Shown here: positions 30,578 to 40,108 of the stretch, piece by piece | Layout of the letters: every line of letters begins with the position of its first letter | How positions within the stretch are numbered: position 1 is the stretch's first letter | Source of the DNA: an uncultured Clostridia bacterium | Lineage (GTDB): Bacteria; Bacillota; Clostridia; Oscillospirales; CAG-272 | DNA: 57,743 nt | Direction of reading: 5' to 3' | Assembly (NCBI GenBank): GCA_947628165.1 | Contig: CANQYV010000004.1 | Coordinates: 1 to 57,743, forward strand | Position numbers and translations under genes: made by a program | The notes under the pieces: generated by a model | What the model was told of the DNA's origin: nothing | What the model saw: the letters and a program-made list of their open reading frames with translations, nothing else | Database searches by the model: none

Positions 30578-31126
30578 TCAGTTATTGCCGAGCGCTTTTA
30601 TCTTGTCGCGAAGGACAGCCGCGCGCTCGAAATCTTCATTCTTTATCGCTTCGTAAAGCTCGGCTCTGAGCGTGTCCGCCTCCGTGCGTGCCGGGTTGTC
30701 GGGAGCTTTTTCAGGGGCTGCCCCGACCGTCGTGTCCGCCTCATTCTGCGCGGTATTTCCTTTGTAGACCGCGCTCCCGTGGATGCGCCGCACCGTCGGC
30801 ATGAGCTCCGCGCGGAACGTCCTGTAGCATTCGGAGCAGCCGACCTTTCCGTCGGCGGCGATGTCGGAGAGGGATGCGCCGCAGACGGGGCAGCGCCGTT
30901 CGGGGACCGAAGGCTGACGCCTGCCGGACTTTACCGCGGGGAACATATCCCCGAAGAAGGTGGAGAGCAGGGAGCTGCCTCCGAAGCCGAACGGGTCGGA
31001 CGTTATGTCTCCGACTCCCATTTTGTCGGCGCAGTCGCGGCAGAGCGCGTATGACGTCTTCTTGCCGTTTATTATCTCGCTGTAATGTATCGTGGCTTCA
31101 TTCTTGCCGCATTTTTCGCAAAGCAT
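30578..31126 (-). CDS. mcsA: McsA, activator of McsB (zinc finger + UVR motif)
   Basis: MLCEKCGKNEATIHYSEIINGKK, second CxxC pairs, C-terminal UVR; probable start MLCEKC. Confidence 0.92.
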   Translation of the reverse strand: MLCEKCGKNEATIHYSEIINGKKTSYALCRDCADKMGVGDITSDPFGFGGSSLLSTFFGDMFPAVKSGRRQPSVPERRCPVCGASLSDIAADGKVGCSECYRTFRAELMPTVRRIHGSAVYKGNTAQNEADTTVGAAPEKAPDNPARTEADTLRAELYEAIKNEDFERAAVLRDKIKALGNN

Positions 31127-31163
31127 ATTCGTTATCTCCTTTTCATGTTTTTTCATATTCATT

Positions 31164-31616
31164 TTAGTTTACGAGGGACAGGATAATGTGGCGCAGGATG
31201 TCGGCGCGGACGGAATTTTTTTTGTCCGCGGGGACTGAGGCGAGAGCCCTTTCGGAAACCGCCGTCGCGATTATCGACGCCTCGCGTTCGTCTATAACGC
31301 CGGAGCCGAGCAGGTTCGAGATGAACGCCATCGCGTCATGCTCGCCGAGCGAGTTGCCGGTCGCGTGGAAGAAGTGCATGAGGTAGTCGTTGCGCGAAAA
31401 CTGCTTTTTCACTATCCTTATATAACCGCCGCCGCCGCGCCTGCTCTCGATGATGTATCCGCGCTCGGGCGTGAAGCGGGAGGTTATAACGTAATTGATC
31501 TGGCTCGGAACACATCCGAGCTTTGCGGCGAGGTCGTTGCGCTTCATCTCCGCGCTCCCGCCGCCTTCGTCGAGCATGTCCTCTATAACGGACGCAATAT
31601 AATCGGAAAGTGTCAT
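31164..31616 (-). CDS. ctsR: CtsR transcriptional repressor
   Basis: MTLSDYIASVIEDML...CVPSQINYVITSRFTPERGYIIESRRGGGGYIRI; ATG 31616 with GAGGTGAT upstream. Confidence 0.95.
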   Translation of the reverse strand: MTLSDYIASVIEDMLDEGGGSAEMKRNDLAAKLGCVPSQINYVITSRFTPERGYIIESRRGGGGYIRIVKKQFSRNDYLMHFFHATGNSLGEHDAMAFISNLLGSGVIDEREASIIATAVSERALASVPADKKNSVRADILRHIILSLVN

Positions 31617-31643
31617 ATTTGTATCACCTCGGGTGAAAATTTG

Positions 31644-31697
31644 TCTTTGACTTTCTTTGACTAATGATAGTGTAGCACTAAGGTCAAAGAAAGTCAA
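31644..31697 (-). promoter_or_regulatory. CtsR-controlled promoter: TTGACT-17-TACACT with two oppositely oriented CtsR boxes
   Basis: Minus strand: -35 31692-31697, -10 31669-31674; AGTCAAAGAAAGTCAAAGA (31644-31662) and GGTCAAAGAAAGTCAA (31682-31697, plus strand). Confidence 0.88.
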
Positions 31698-31897
31698 TAC
31701 CTTTTTCAAAAATTTTTTAAAAATTTTTTCCGCACGATATCAGGACGCTCGGAACAAAAGTTTTTTCTGTCATATTATATCTTGCAAAATACTGTCGGAG
31801 AATATACAATGTCAAAGAGCGTGGTTCTCTCACATGAACGGGTCGGGATAAGCTTTTCCGTAAAGATGAAAATCGGGAGAAAGTTCGGTCGTCGGGA

Positions 31898-31942
31898 TTG
31901 ACAAAAATAATGTTGCGGCATATAATGTAACTGCCGTTACAT
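31898..31942 (+). promoter_or_regulatory. Consensus promoter TTGACA-17-TATAAT overlapping palindromic TetR operator ATGTAAC-TGCC-GTTACAT
   Basis: TTGACA 31898-31903; TATAAT 31921-31926; palindrome 31925-31942. Confidence 0.85.
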
Positions 31943-31971
31943 AACGATAATTACCAAACAGGGGAAAAGTT

Positions 31972-32544
31972 ATGCCGCCAAAACCTAAGATCACAAAAGA
32001 GATGGTTATCGATACAGCCTTTGAGGTTGCCCGCAAGGCGGGCTGGGAAAACATCAACGCAAGGACCGTTTCAAATAAACTGAACTGCTCGACGCACCCC
32101 GTCATGTATCACTTTGCCACGATCGAGGAGCTGAAGGCTGCGGCTTTTGAGAGAGCCGATCGGTTTCACTCCGAGTATATAATGAACGCTTCGGGAAACA
32201 AAGATAATATTATGCTTAATATTGGGCTGAATTATATCCGTTTTGCGGTCGACGAGCCGAATTTGTTCAGGTTTCTGTTTCAATCGGGGTATGCGGAGGG
32301 CAACAGCCTGCTTGAGATGATAAATTCCGAGAGGCTTACGCCTGTCCTTTCGGCAATGCAGAAAGGAATGAATTTGGATTTTGACCGAACGAAAGAGGTA
32401 TTTATAACGCTTGCAATGTTTGTTCACGGTTACGCAAGCATTATTGCGAATAACTCGCTCGAGTTCGACGAGGAGCTGATCGCAAAGCATTTGAAACGCG
32501 TATACACGGGCGCGATATCGGCGATACGGGAGGCGACGGAATGA
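31972..32544 (+). CDS. TetR/AcrR family transcriptional regulator
   Basis: N-terminal HTH ARKAGWENINARTVSNKLNCSTHPVMYHF. Confidence 0.88.
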   Translation: MPPKPKITKEMVIDTAFEVARKAGWENINARTVSNKLNCSTHPVMYHFATIEELKAAAFERADRFHSEYIMNASGNKDNIMLNIGLNYIRFAVDEPNLFRFLFQSGYAEGNSLLEMINSERLTPVLSAMQKGMNLDFDRTKEVFITLAMFVHGYASIIANNSLEFDEELIAKHLKRVYTGAISAIREATE

Positions 32545-33221
32545 ACAATCAAAGTAATACGGAAAACGGCAAAAAGAGTTTTGTCCTCACGGTGACAGGC
32601 GCGGCGATAATGATACTGCTGACTGCGACGAAAATCGTGCCGTCCTCGACAATAGCAGGGTACTCCGTATTTGTCGGGATCGCGTTTTTCTTTATTACGG
32701 AAGCCGTCGCCAAAACGCCGCGTTCCGAGTCGGGACTGCGTTTTAATACGATTTTGAAGGATATTAAAAAGCCGGGAGTGATTTTATGGGGGTTGCTGCC
32801 GATCGTGAGCGGTATTTTATCGCTTGCGGCGGGAAATTTGATTTTCGGCGGGGCATTTGTCGATCATGTGCTCGGACGGACGGGTGCCGTTCTATCTTTT
32901 GACAAGACGGTACTTTTGATAATACAGTTTATTATTGCGGGCTTCGGTGAAGAAATTGCATTTCGCGGCTTCTTTTTCGGGAAGACCTCAAAGTATTTTC
33001 CCGCCTGGCTCTGTGCTGTCGTATCGTCCGCTGTTTTCGCCGCAGGGCACATCGCAGAGGGAAATGTCGGCATTGTGATCTTTGATATTGCCGGCGTGTT
33101 CGTTGACAGCCTGATTTTCTCTGTGATCTATCATAAATCGGGCAACTGCGTTATAAGTACGTTTTCGCACGTTCTCGGAAACCTGATATCATTTATTGCC
33201 CTTGTCGGCTTTTTCAGATAA
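32541..33221 (+). CDS. CPBP family intramembrane (CAAX-type) protease
   Basis: FGEEIAFRGFFFG (EExxxR), GHIAEG, FSHVLGNL; ATGA overlap with TetR gene. Confidence 0.88.
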   Translation: MNNQSNTENGKKSFVLTVTGAAIMILLTATKIVPSSTIAGYSVFVGIAFFFITEAVAKTPRSESGLRFNTILKDIKKPGVILWGLLPIVSGILSLAAGNLIFGGAFVDHVLGRTGAVLSFDKTVLLIIQFIIAGFGEEIAFRGFFFGKTSKYFPAWLCAVVSSAVFAAGHIAEGNVGIVIFDIAGVFVDSLIFSVIYHKSGNCVISTFSHVLGNLISFIALVGFFR

Positions 33222-33247
33222 GGACTTACAAAACGGAGGTTGACAGC

Positions 33248-34435
33248 ATGAAAAAGCTGACATTCAAACACACGGTATACGCCTGCTATCTCGGTTACAT
33301 AGTTCAGGCGATAGGGAATAATTTCGCGCCGCTCTTGTTCGTGACGTTTTCGGACAGCTTCGGCATACCGACGGAGAAAATAACGCTTCTTATCGCGCTG
33401 AATTTTACGGTACAGCTTCTCGTCGACCTCGCGGCGGCAAACCTCGCCGACCGGATAGGATACCGACCTGCCGTCGTTGCGGCAAACGTGTTCTCCGCCG
33501 TCGGCATCGCGGGGCTCGCACTTTTTCCGCGCGCCATCGGCGACCCGTTTGCGGGTCTTCTTGCGGCTGTGTTCTGCTACGCCGTCGGCGGCGGGCTCAT
33601 AGAGGTTTTGATAAGCCCGATCGTGGAGTCTTGCCCGGGAGACGAAAAGGCGTCCGCAATGAGTATTCTTCATTCATTTTACTGCTGGGGAACCGTTTTT
33701 GTCATTCTCGTTTCAACAGGCGCGTTCGCCGCTTTCGGCGTCGGCTGCTGGGGGACGATGGCGCTTTTGTGGGCTGCGGTCCCCGCGTTTACGGCGCTTT
33801 TCTTCTGTTTTGTCCCGATTCTTACTCCCGATGAGGCGACGGGCGAGCACATCCCGACGGGGAAGCTTCTGTCACGGCCTGTTTTTTGGGTGCTCGTCGT
33901 TTTGATGGTGGCGTCCGGCGCGTCGGAGCAGGGGATGGTACAGTGGGCGTCCGCGTTTGCGGAACGCGGGCTTGGAGTTACGAAAACCGTCGGCGACGTC
34001 GTCGGGCCGTGCCTGTTCTGCGCGCTTCAGGGGGCGGCGAGAGTTTTCTATGCTAAAAAGGGAGACCGCGTCGACCTGCTCCGATATATCATAGTCTGCG
34101 GTGCGGTCTGCGCGGCGTCGTATCTCTGCGCGGCGCTCTCGCCGCTGCCGGCGCTGTCGCTCTTCGGGTGCGCGCTTTGCGGGCTTTCCGTCGGAATACT
34201 GTGGCCCGGCGTGTTCAGCGTTGCCGCTGTCCGCTGCCGCGGCGGCGGAACGGCGCTGTTCGCGTTCCTTGCCCTCGCGGGCGACCTCGGCTGCGCGTTC
34301 GGACCGTCGCTCGTCGGCTTTGTTTCAGGCGCGCTCGGCGACAGCTTCTCCGCGGGACTTGCCGCGGCGTCCGTTTTTCCCCTCATTCTTGTCGCGGCTG
34401 CGCTCGTCTGCCGCAGAATGAAGGATGGCGATTGA
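33248..34435 (+). CDS. MFS transporter
   Basis: 12-TM pattern, ANLADRIGYRPAVV loop motif. Confidence 0.85.
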   Translation: MKKLTFKHTVYACYLGYIVQAIGNNFAPLLFVTFSDSFGIPTEKITLLIALNFTVQLLVDLAAANLADRIGYRPAVVAANVFSAVGIAGLALFPRAIGDPFAGLLAAVFCYAVGGGLIEVLISPIVESCPGDEKASAMSILHSFYCWGTVFVILVSTGAFAAFGVGCWGTMALLWAAVPAFTALFFCFVPILTPDEATGEHIPTGKLLSRPVFWVLVVLMVASGASEQGMVQWASAFAERGLGVTKTVGDVVGPCLFCALQGAARVFYAKKGDRVDLLRYIIVCGAVCAASYLCAALSPLPALSLFGCALCGLSVGILWPGVFSVAAVRCRGGGTALFAFLALAGDLGCAFGPSLVGFVSGALGDSFSAGLAAASVFPLILVAAALVCRRMKDGD

Positions 34436-34452
34436 GACCTCGGAATATAAAA

Positions 34453-34482
34453 ACAGCCCGCAGATTTCGCCTGCGGGCTGCT
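34453..34482. terminator. Bidirectional terminator
   Basis: AGCCCGCAGATTTCGCCTGCGGGCT hairpin between convergent genes. Confidence 0.8.
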
Positions 34483-34497
34483 ATTGTATTGTTGCTG

Positions 34498-35298
34498 TTA
34501 TTCGCCGAATGAGAGTGCGATCGTGCCCTCTTTCACCTTCGCGGTCAGAGTTGTTTTTCCTGCCCCGCCGTTTTTTACGTCGCATATGCCTGTCACAACG
34601 GAGGCGTCGACGGTATAATCTCCGCGCGGGCGGGCAAGAGAGCCTGTGACACTGCCGTTTTCGACCGAAAGCGAAATTGCATCCCCGGCGTCGGCGCCGT
34701 CGAGGACGATGTTGCCCTCCGTGACAGCTGCCGTGAGCGACGGGCAAGAGACGGCGTTCAGCGACACGTCGCCGCTGCCGACGGAAATGCTTATCGCGCC
34801 GTCCGAGGTGACACCGACGAGAGATACGCTCCCGTCCTCCGTGCTGAAGGAGCTGTCCCCCGAAAGGAGGACGCCCTGCGTTTCGATGTCTGAGTTAGAG
34901 CTGTTTATGTTGAGCGTGAGCTCCGTGCCGTCGGGGATGCCGATGTCGATGCCGAAGCGCTTGCTGTACGAACGGAAAAGTCTGTCCATCCACGAAGTCT
35001 CAAGCTCGGATACGGTCAGCGTGCCGCCGGAAAGGGAAGTGGAATAAAGTCCTTTTCTGTGACCTACGAACCCGACTTCAATCTCTGCGCCCGAGGTCTT
35101 GTACACGTTCACATAGCCGACCGAAATATCGACGTCTATAATTCCGATCTCGTCCGCGCCGAATACCTCATTTTCAAATACAGGCTCCGCAGACGGCACC
35201 GTCACAAGAGCGTGAAAGAAGAGGATGCCGACGACGAGGACGGCGATCCCGACCGCCACGAGCAGCGAGATTATCACATAATGAAGCGTTCTTTTCAT
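34498..35298 (-). CDS. DUF4097-like beta-strand repeat protein, membrane anchored
   Basis: N-terminal TM, repeated ...SNSDIETQGV..SFSTEDGSVSLVG..ISISVGSGDVSLNAV pattern. Confidence 0.75.
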   Translation of the reverse strand: MKRTLHYVIISLLVAVGIAVLVVGILFFHALVTVPSAEPVFENEVFGADEIGIIDVDISVGYVNVYKTSGAEIEVGFVGHRKGLYSTSLSGGTLTVSELETSWMDRLFRSYSKRFGIDIGIPDGTELTLNINSSNSDIETQGVLLSGDSSFSTEDGSVSLVGVTSDGAISISVGSGDVSLNAVSCPSLTAAVTEGNIVLDGADAGDAISLSVENGSVTGSLARPRGDYTVDASVVTGICDVKNGGAGKTTLTAKVKEGTIALSFGE

Positions 35299-35311
35299 AT
35301 CGGGTATGTTT

Positions 35312-35998
35312 TCAGAGACGTTCTGCTTCGGAAAGCTCGGGCGGCATGCCGCAGATGATGTCGAGGTTGCCGTTGCGGCAGCGTATCATGTCTATCATTT
35401 CCTTTTCGAGATCCTCGTCCGAAAGCACAATATTGTAGGTGAGCTGGTACATGCTGCCCATGTTCGTCGTGTGGACGCGGATAAGCTCGCAGGAGCTCGT
35501 GTATTTCTTGAATATGTCGTCGAAAATGTGCGGGTAGTTGAGCCCCTCGGGTATCGTTATCTTCAGCTCCTTGAGACCGCGTTTTCTCTTCCCAAGGCCG
35601 GCGGCGGTGACGGCGGCGTATGCCGCTATCGCGATAACGGTGAATATGACGGCGAGACCGATATAGCCGACGCCGACGATGAGACCCGACGTCATCGCGA
35701 CGAACACCATCATTATGTCGGACGCCGTGCCTGGGTTGGAACGGTATCTGACAAGGCTGAAGGCTCCGGCGACGCCGATGCCGACGCCGATGTTGCCGTT
35801 GACTATCATTATTATCACCTGAACGATGAGTGGGATGACAGTCAGCGTGACGGAGACGCTGCGCGATTTTTTGCCTATGAAGACTGCGGCGGCGGAGACG
35901 AGAAGACCGAGCAGCAGGGAGACCAAGGACATGACGAGGAAGCCGCCGACCGTTATCTCGCCTTGCGCGACTACTGATTTAAAGGGCTGTGAGAGCAT
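35312..35998 (-). CDS. DUF4956-like membrane protein
   Basis: AFSLVRYRSNPGTASDIMMVFVAMTSGLIVG motif; adjacent to VTC gene. Confidence 0.82.
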   Translation of the reverse strand: MLSQPFKSVVAQGEITVGGFLVMSLVSLLLGLLVSAAAVFIGKKSRSVSVTLTVIPLIVQVIIMIVNGNIGVGIGVAGAFSLVRYRSNPGTASDIMMVFVAMTSGLIVGVGYIGLAVIFTVIAIAAYAAVTAAGLGKRKRGLKELKITIPEGLNYPHIFDDIFKKYTSSCELIRVHTTNMGSMYQLTYNIVLSDEDLEKEMIDMIRCRNGNLDIICGMPPELSEAERL

Positions 35999-36052
35999 TT
36001 ATGTACCCATCCTTTCCGGCTGCCGCCGCGGCGGCACCTGAAAATATGATTT

Positions 36053-36754
36053 TTAAGACTGTTCTTTCTTTATTATATCGGTATACGCCGTGCCGTACTT
36101 GCTGAAGTTGGCGGGGAATATGCCGTATTTGTCGAGCGCGTGAGTCAGCCACAGCGGCATCGCGTCGGGTATCTTTATCTCCATGAGACAGTCTCCCTCA
36201 GGGAGCAGGGGCTTGCCGTATGCTCCGAGGGAGAGGTCAAAGTCGTAGTCGCGGGACAGGAGCTCGGAATCGAACGTGATGCGGAGCTCCGGATCGTCCT
36301 TTGCGAAATACGCCGTTCTGTCGTATGTGAGTATCATCGCGGGGGATATCCTGTCGTAAAACTCAAGGAGCCACTCTATCTCGTGCGCGATCTGAGAGTC
36401 GCGTTCAGGCGGAATGCCGCGGCAGGTGAAATCCATCGCTTCGCGGTACGTCATCGAGATGCGGCGCTTATAGACGACGCCGCGGTACTTTTTCTTTATC
36501 TCGACGAACGCCGTCGAGTCGTCGTTCGGCTTGCCGTAGCAGCGCAGGCGCAGCTTTTCCTTATAGACGGGCTTGTCGAGCGAGGCGCGGATCATCGTGT
36601 GAGACGGCGTGTCGAAATACATATTGTATATCGTGCTCCGCCCCCAGGAATCGGGCGACATATGCTCTTTTACGATTTCAAGAAACGGCTCGTACTGCTC
36701 TTTTTTGACGAGATATTTCTTTTCGACGCGCCGGAACACTTCTTTATATGCCAT
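36053..36754 (-). CDS. VTC-domain polyphosphate polymerase-like protein
   Basis: EKKYLVKKEQY, EKLRLRCYG, VEIKKKYRGVVYKRR, DRTAYF, LMEIKIPDAMPLWL. Confidence 0.85.
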   Translation of the reverse strand: MAYKEVFRRVEKKYLVKKEQYEPFLEIVKEHMSPDSWGRSTIYNMYFDTPSHTMIRASLDKPVYKEKLRLRCYGKPNDDSTAFVEIKKKYRGVVYKRRISMTYREAMDFTCRGIPPERDSQIAHEIEWLLEFYDRISPAMILTYDRTAYFAKDDPELRITFDSELLSRDYDFDLSLGAYGKPLLPEGDCLMEIKIPDAMPLWLTHALDKYGIFPANFSKYGTAYTDIIKKEQS

Positions 36755-36867
36755 GCGTCCGCCCCTCCTTGCCTTGTCATCGCAAAGCATCATTCTTTTT
36801 TTATTTTATTATAAACTTCGTGTAAAGTCAAGATACATATGGTGAGCGTTATGTGAGAGAAAAATGA

Positions 36868-36895
36868 AAAATCTCCCCGGAGAGAGGGGAGATCT
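36868..36895 (-). terminator. spo0A terminator
   Basis: ATCTCCCCGGAGAGAGGGGAGAT hairpin. Confidence 0.7.
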
Positions 36896-36914
36896 TTTCT
36901 TTATTGCGCCGTGT

Positions 36915-37679
36915 TCAGTTGTACATTTTGTATTTGAGCCGGAGGTTGTCCGCGATCATGGCGATAAACTCCGAGTTCGTTGGCTTGCCGCGCGAATTTT
37001 GTATCGTATAGCCGAAATAGGAGTTCAGCGTGTCAACGTCGCCTCTGTCCCACGCGACCTCTATCGCGTGGCGTATCGCGCGCTCGACGCGGGACGTCGT
37101 CGTCGAATATTTCTTTGCGACCGAGGGGTAGAGGACCTTTGTCACCGAATTTATTATATCGCTGTCCGCGATCGTCATAAGGATCGCGGTGCGGAGATAC
37201 TGGTATCCTTTGATGTGCGCCGGGACCCCGATCTGATGTATTATCTTTGTGACCTGCGTCTCTATATCAGGCGGTGAGCTCGCATCAAGCGAGGGCTTCG
37301 ACTGGACGGAGGCTCCCGTCAGCGACTCGACGTGGCTGACGAGACTGCCGTAGTCTATCGGCTTGAGGAGGCAGAGGGACGCGCCCGCGTTCATCGCGTC
37401 GACGAGGATGTTCTGGTTCGACACGAGAGAAATAATGATAAAGCTCGGTTTGTGATCGAGCGTGCGGCAGGCACGGAGCAGGCCTATTCCGTCGAGTTTC
37501 GAGAGCCATATATCGGCAATAACGACATCGGGCCGCAGGCTCCGTATCTTCATCAGCGCGTCTTCGCCGTTCACGGCTTCTTCAACAGAACGGAAGCCCG
37601 CCCTTGTGAGCGCTTCCCGGCATCTTTTACGAGATTCGCCGTTTTCGTCGGCGATAAGTATCTTTTTTGTTGTTTCCAT
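36915..37679 (-). CDS. spo0A: Sporulation master regulator Spo0A
   Basis: REC domain ([13 protein letters not shown]) plus Spo0A effector domain [17 protein letters not shown]...[19 protein letters not shown]...[13 protein letters not shown]. Confidence 0.98.
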   Translation of the reverse strand: METTKKILIADENGESRKRCREALTRAGFRSVEEAVNGEDALMKIRSLRPDVVIADIWLSKLDGIGLLRACRTLDHKPSFIIISLVSNQNILVDAMNAGASLCLLKPIDYGSLVSHVESLTGASVQSKPSLDASSPPDIETQVTKIIHQIGVPAHIKGYQYLRTAILMTIADSDIINSVTKVLYPSVAKKYSTTTSRVERAIRHAIEVAWDRGDVDTLNSYFGYTIQNSRGKPTNSEFIAMIADNLRLKYKMYN

Positions 37680-37876
37680 TTTCCGTATCTCCGTTGGGGA
37701 ATTTTTTTGACACGATTATGATACCATAAATTTCCATCAATATCAAGAACGCGCCAAATAAAAATTTCCACAAACATTGCCCGCCCGATTTGGATGTTTT
37801 TACAAAAGGTGAACGCGCAAACGGACGCATGAAAGAGAGAATGCTCGGATGCCGGCGAATGTGAGCGAAAAGCGTA

Positions 37877-37916
37877 AAAACCGCCCGACACTCGCGTGTG
37901 CCGGGCGGTTTTCATA
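37877..37916 (-). terminator. Terminator of ThyX-like gene
   Basis: AAACCGCCCGacactcgcgtgtgCCGGGCGGTTTT. Confidence 0.75.
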
Positions 37917-37931
37917 TCATGAAAAGGGGAG

Positions 37932-38552
37932 TTACTCCTCGCAGATTATGAGCTCTTTGGCGTAGGGAAGAGTTGATATCCAGTCGCAGAAGACGTGCCA
38001 TTCGTCGAGCTTGTGGTTCCGTCTCGCAAAATACATATTGACGAGATTTTCGTAATTCATCGTGACGGTCCGCATCTGATTGAAGGATGTGGGGAGCAGC
38101 TGTATCATGTCGTACCACGCGCCCTTGTCCTTTGTCTCCACAAAGCGGAGGCGCGCGTCCTCAAGATAAACCATGAGCGCATCAAGGGCGGCAAGCGCCT
38201 CCGGCGAGCACTTGTCGCACGAAAAATCCTCCCGCGAGAAGGGCTTTGAATGGAGCTTATGCATCGTAGACGTCGAGTTTGCGACGGTGCCGACCTTGTA
38301 GGTGTCGAATTCCTTCCACCAGTAGAGCGGGCCCGTGATATCAACGGAGACGAATATCTGGCGCATGTATTTGCGGTCGTCGCTGCCGGCGCGGCGGAGA
38401 CGGACGGCAAGTGAAAGGTCGTTCTCGCCGAGAACGTATTCGCCGTCGTCATTATAATAGCTGTCAGAGCGCGCCCAGCTGTTCATGGGGTTGCGCGCGC
38501 CGCGCATCGCGTTTTCGAGATTCATCACATTCGTTCTTTCAAGCTTTAACAT
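37932..38552 (-). CDS. ThyX-like (flavin-dependent thymidylate synthase fold) protein of uncertain activity
   Basis: ATG at 38552 in frame (MLKLERTNVMNLENAMRGARNPMNSW); ThyX-like spacing YWWKEFDTYKVGTVANSTSTMH and C-terminal RTVTMNYENLVNMYFARRNHKLDEWHVFCDWI. Confidence 0.5.
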   Translation of the reverse strand: MLKLERTNVMNLENAMRGARNPMNSWARSDSYYNDDGEYVLGENDLSLAVRLRRAGSDDRKYMRQIFVSVDITGPLYWWKEFDTYKVGTVANSTSTMHKLHSKPFSREDFSCDKCSPEALAALDALMVYLEDARLRFVETKDKGAWYDMIQLLPTSFNQMRTVTMNYENLVNMYFARRNHKLDEWHVFCDWISTLPYAKELIICEE

Positions 38553-38711
38553 ACGGCACCTCGAAAAAATTATTACCTTTATTATAAACGCAGATGAGCG
38601 CGAAGTCAACATTTTTATATTTTCGGCAGGCGGGGTTACGTCTGGGTGAATAAAAAAAGAAATACGGGCAAAAATAAGCTTGCCAAGTAAAAAAAGGAGA
38701 AAAACTACATT

Positions 38712-39446
38712 ATGAACAGCAAAAAAGCTGAAAACAGACTCGTATACGCGGCGCTCATTCTCGTTTTGACCGTGCTTGCGGCGCTTGTCATCGTGACGGG
38801 CATAGCGAGCAGGCGCGAGAGCAGAAAAGAGGAAGACGACACCACGTCGGGCAGCGTGCTCGGCGGCCGCGAGACGGCGGAGCATGACCCCGCAAGCAGA
38901 TTCCCGACGACACAGAAGCCGAACAAAAACGACGAGACGAAGCCTCCGGTGACGGATCCTCCGACGACGACGGCTCCTGCCGAGGACGTCGTAACTCCTT
39001 CGGAAACTCCGAAGTTTGCGTCTCCGTCAGACGGAGCCGTGTCAAAGGGGCACAGCGAGACGGCGCTCGTCTATTCGATGACGATGAACGATTACAGGAC
39101 CCACACGGGAGTCGACATCGCCTCATATGAGGGGGCGGAGGTCAGGTCGGTCGCCGACGGAGTCGTTGCCGACGTGTGGGAGGACCCTATGTGGGGCTGG
39201 TGCGTATCGATAGACCATGAGGGCGACGCCGAGAGCATATATAAAAACCTCTCCCGCGAGTCCGCGGAGTCGCTCGAGGAGGGCGAGACGGTGCTTGCCG
39301 GCGAGGTCATCGGAAGCGTCGGTGACTCGGCGCTCTGCGAGATAGCGGATGAGCCGCACCTCCACTTTGAGCTCAAGCTGTCGGGAGCATACGTCGACCC
39401 CGAGGAATATATAGAATTTGCAGCCGAAGACGTTTTCGCCGAATAA
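38712..39446 (+). CDS. M23 family (LytM/SpoIIQ-like) peptidase, membrane anchored
   Basis: N-terminal TM; RTHTGVDIAS and EPHLHFELK M23 motifs; AAAGGAG RBS. Confidence 0.85.
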   Translation: MNSKKAENRLVYAALILVLTVLAALVIVTGIASRRESRKEEDDTTSGSVLGGRETAEHDPASRFPTTQKPNKNDETKPPVTDPPTTTAPAEDVVTPSETPKFASPSDGAVSKGHSETALVYSMTMNDYRTHTGVDIASYEGAEVRSVADGVVADVWEDPMWGWCVSIDHEGDAESIYKNLSRESAESLEEGETVLAGEVIGSVGDSALCEIADEPHLHFELKLSGAYVDPEEYIEFAAEDVFAE

Positions 39447-39483
39447 AGTCCGCGGGGAGATTTTTCTCCCCGCGGCTTTTTGT
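39447..39483 (+). terminator. Terminator
   Basis: GTCCGCGGGGAGATTTTTCTCCCCGCGGCTTTTT. Confidence 0.85.
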
Positions 39484-39535
39484 AGATAGGTAAAATGACG
39501 GCGGACAGTACAGCCGTGCTTTTGTCAGCTGCATC

Positions 39536-40084
39536 TTAAATTGCGTCAGCCAAATCCGCCGCTTTTTTGCAGCCGTCGGTCTTATCGATATCACCGACAT
39601 TCAACACGCCGGGGATCATGACTTCGCCCACCATAGTCCATTTGTTCAGAGCGCACATACGCTCCATCGGGATACGGACGCCGTCCATAACGGACATATC
39701 ATCTTCTTCGCAGCAGGTTATAAGCGCGCATTCCTTGCCCGAAATATCCTTGCTGCCCACTACGAGAGAGAAAATGCGGTCTATTACGCTTTTGATTTGC
39801 GCCGGAATTGAATACCAATAAACAGGCATAGTGAATACAATAGCGTCGGAGTCGAGAATAGCCGGAGCAATCGTATTAAAATCGTCATCAAAGGTGCAGG
39901 CTTTCCCGGTGGAATAGCAGGTTTCACAGGCGTGACAGCCTCCTATTTTTTTAAAAGCCGCATCGAAACGCGCGACCGTATGTCCTTTCGCTTCCGCCGC
40001 CTTTATAAAAGCATCTGTCATAGCAAAGCTGTTTCCGTTCTTTCGTGGACTGCCGGTTATAACGACGATTTTTTTGCTCATAAT
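39536..40084 (-). CDS. Flavodoxin-like NAD(P)H-dependent FMN reductase
   Basis: KKIVVITGSPRKNGNSFAMTDAF; FTMPVYWYSIPAQIKSVIDR; probable start MSKKIVV. Confidence 0.87.
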   Translation of the reverse strand: MMSKKIVVITGSPRKNGNSFAMTDAFIKAAEAKGHTVARFDAAFKKIGGCHACETCYSTGKACTFDDDFNTIAPAILDSDAIVFTMPVYWYSIPAQIKSVIDRIFSLVVGSKDISGKECALITCCEEDDMSVMDGVRIPMERMCALNKWTMVGEVMIPGVLNVGDIDKTDGCKKAADLADAI

Positions 40085-40108
40085 GAATACCTCCAAATGT
40101 TTGCGGGA

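Noticed and set aside
36915-37679. Unusual Spo0A receiver residues (ADE instead of ADD; IIIS instead of LTA)
   Set aside because: Acidic pair, phospho-Asp, Ser/Thr and Lys are all present in conservative form; ordinary divergence.
37932-38885. Full 317-aa version of the ThyX-like ORF
   Set aside because: The N-terminal extension beyond 38552 is non-coding-like and overlaps the divergent M23 gene start; ATG at 38552 is preferred.
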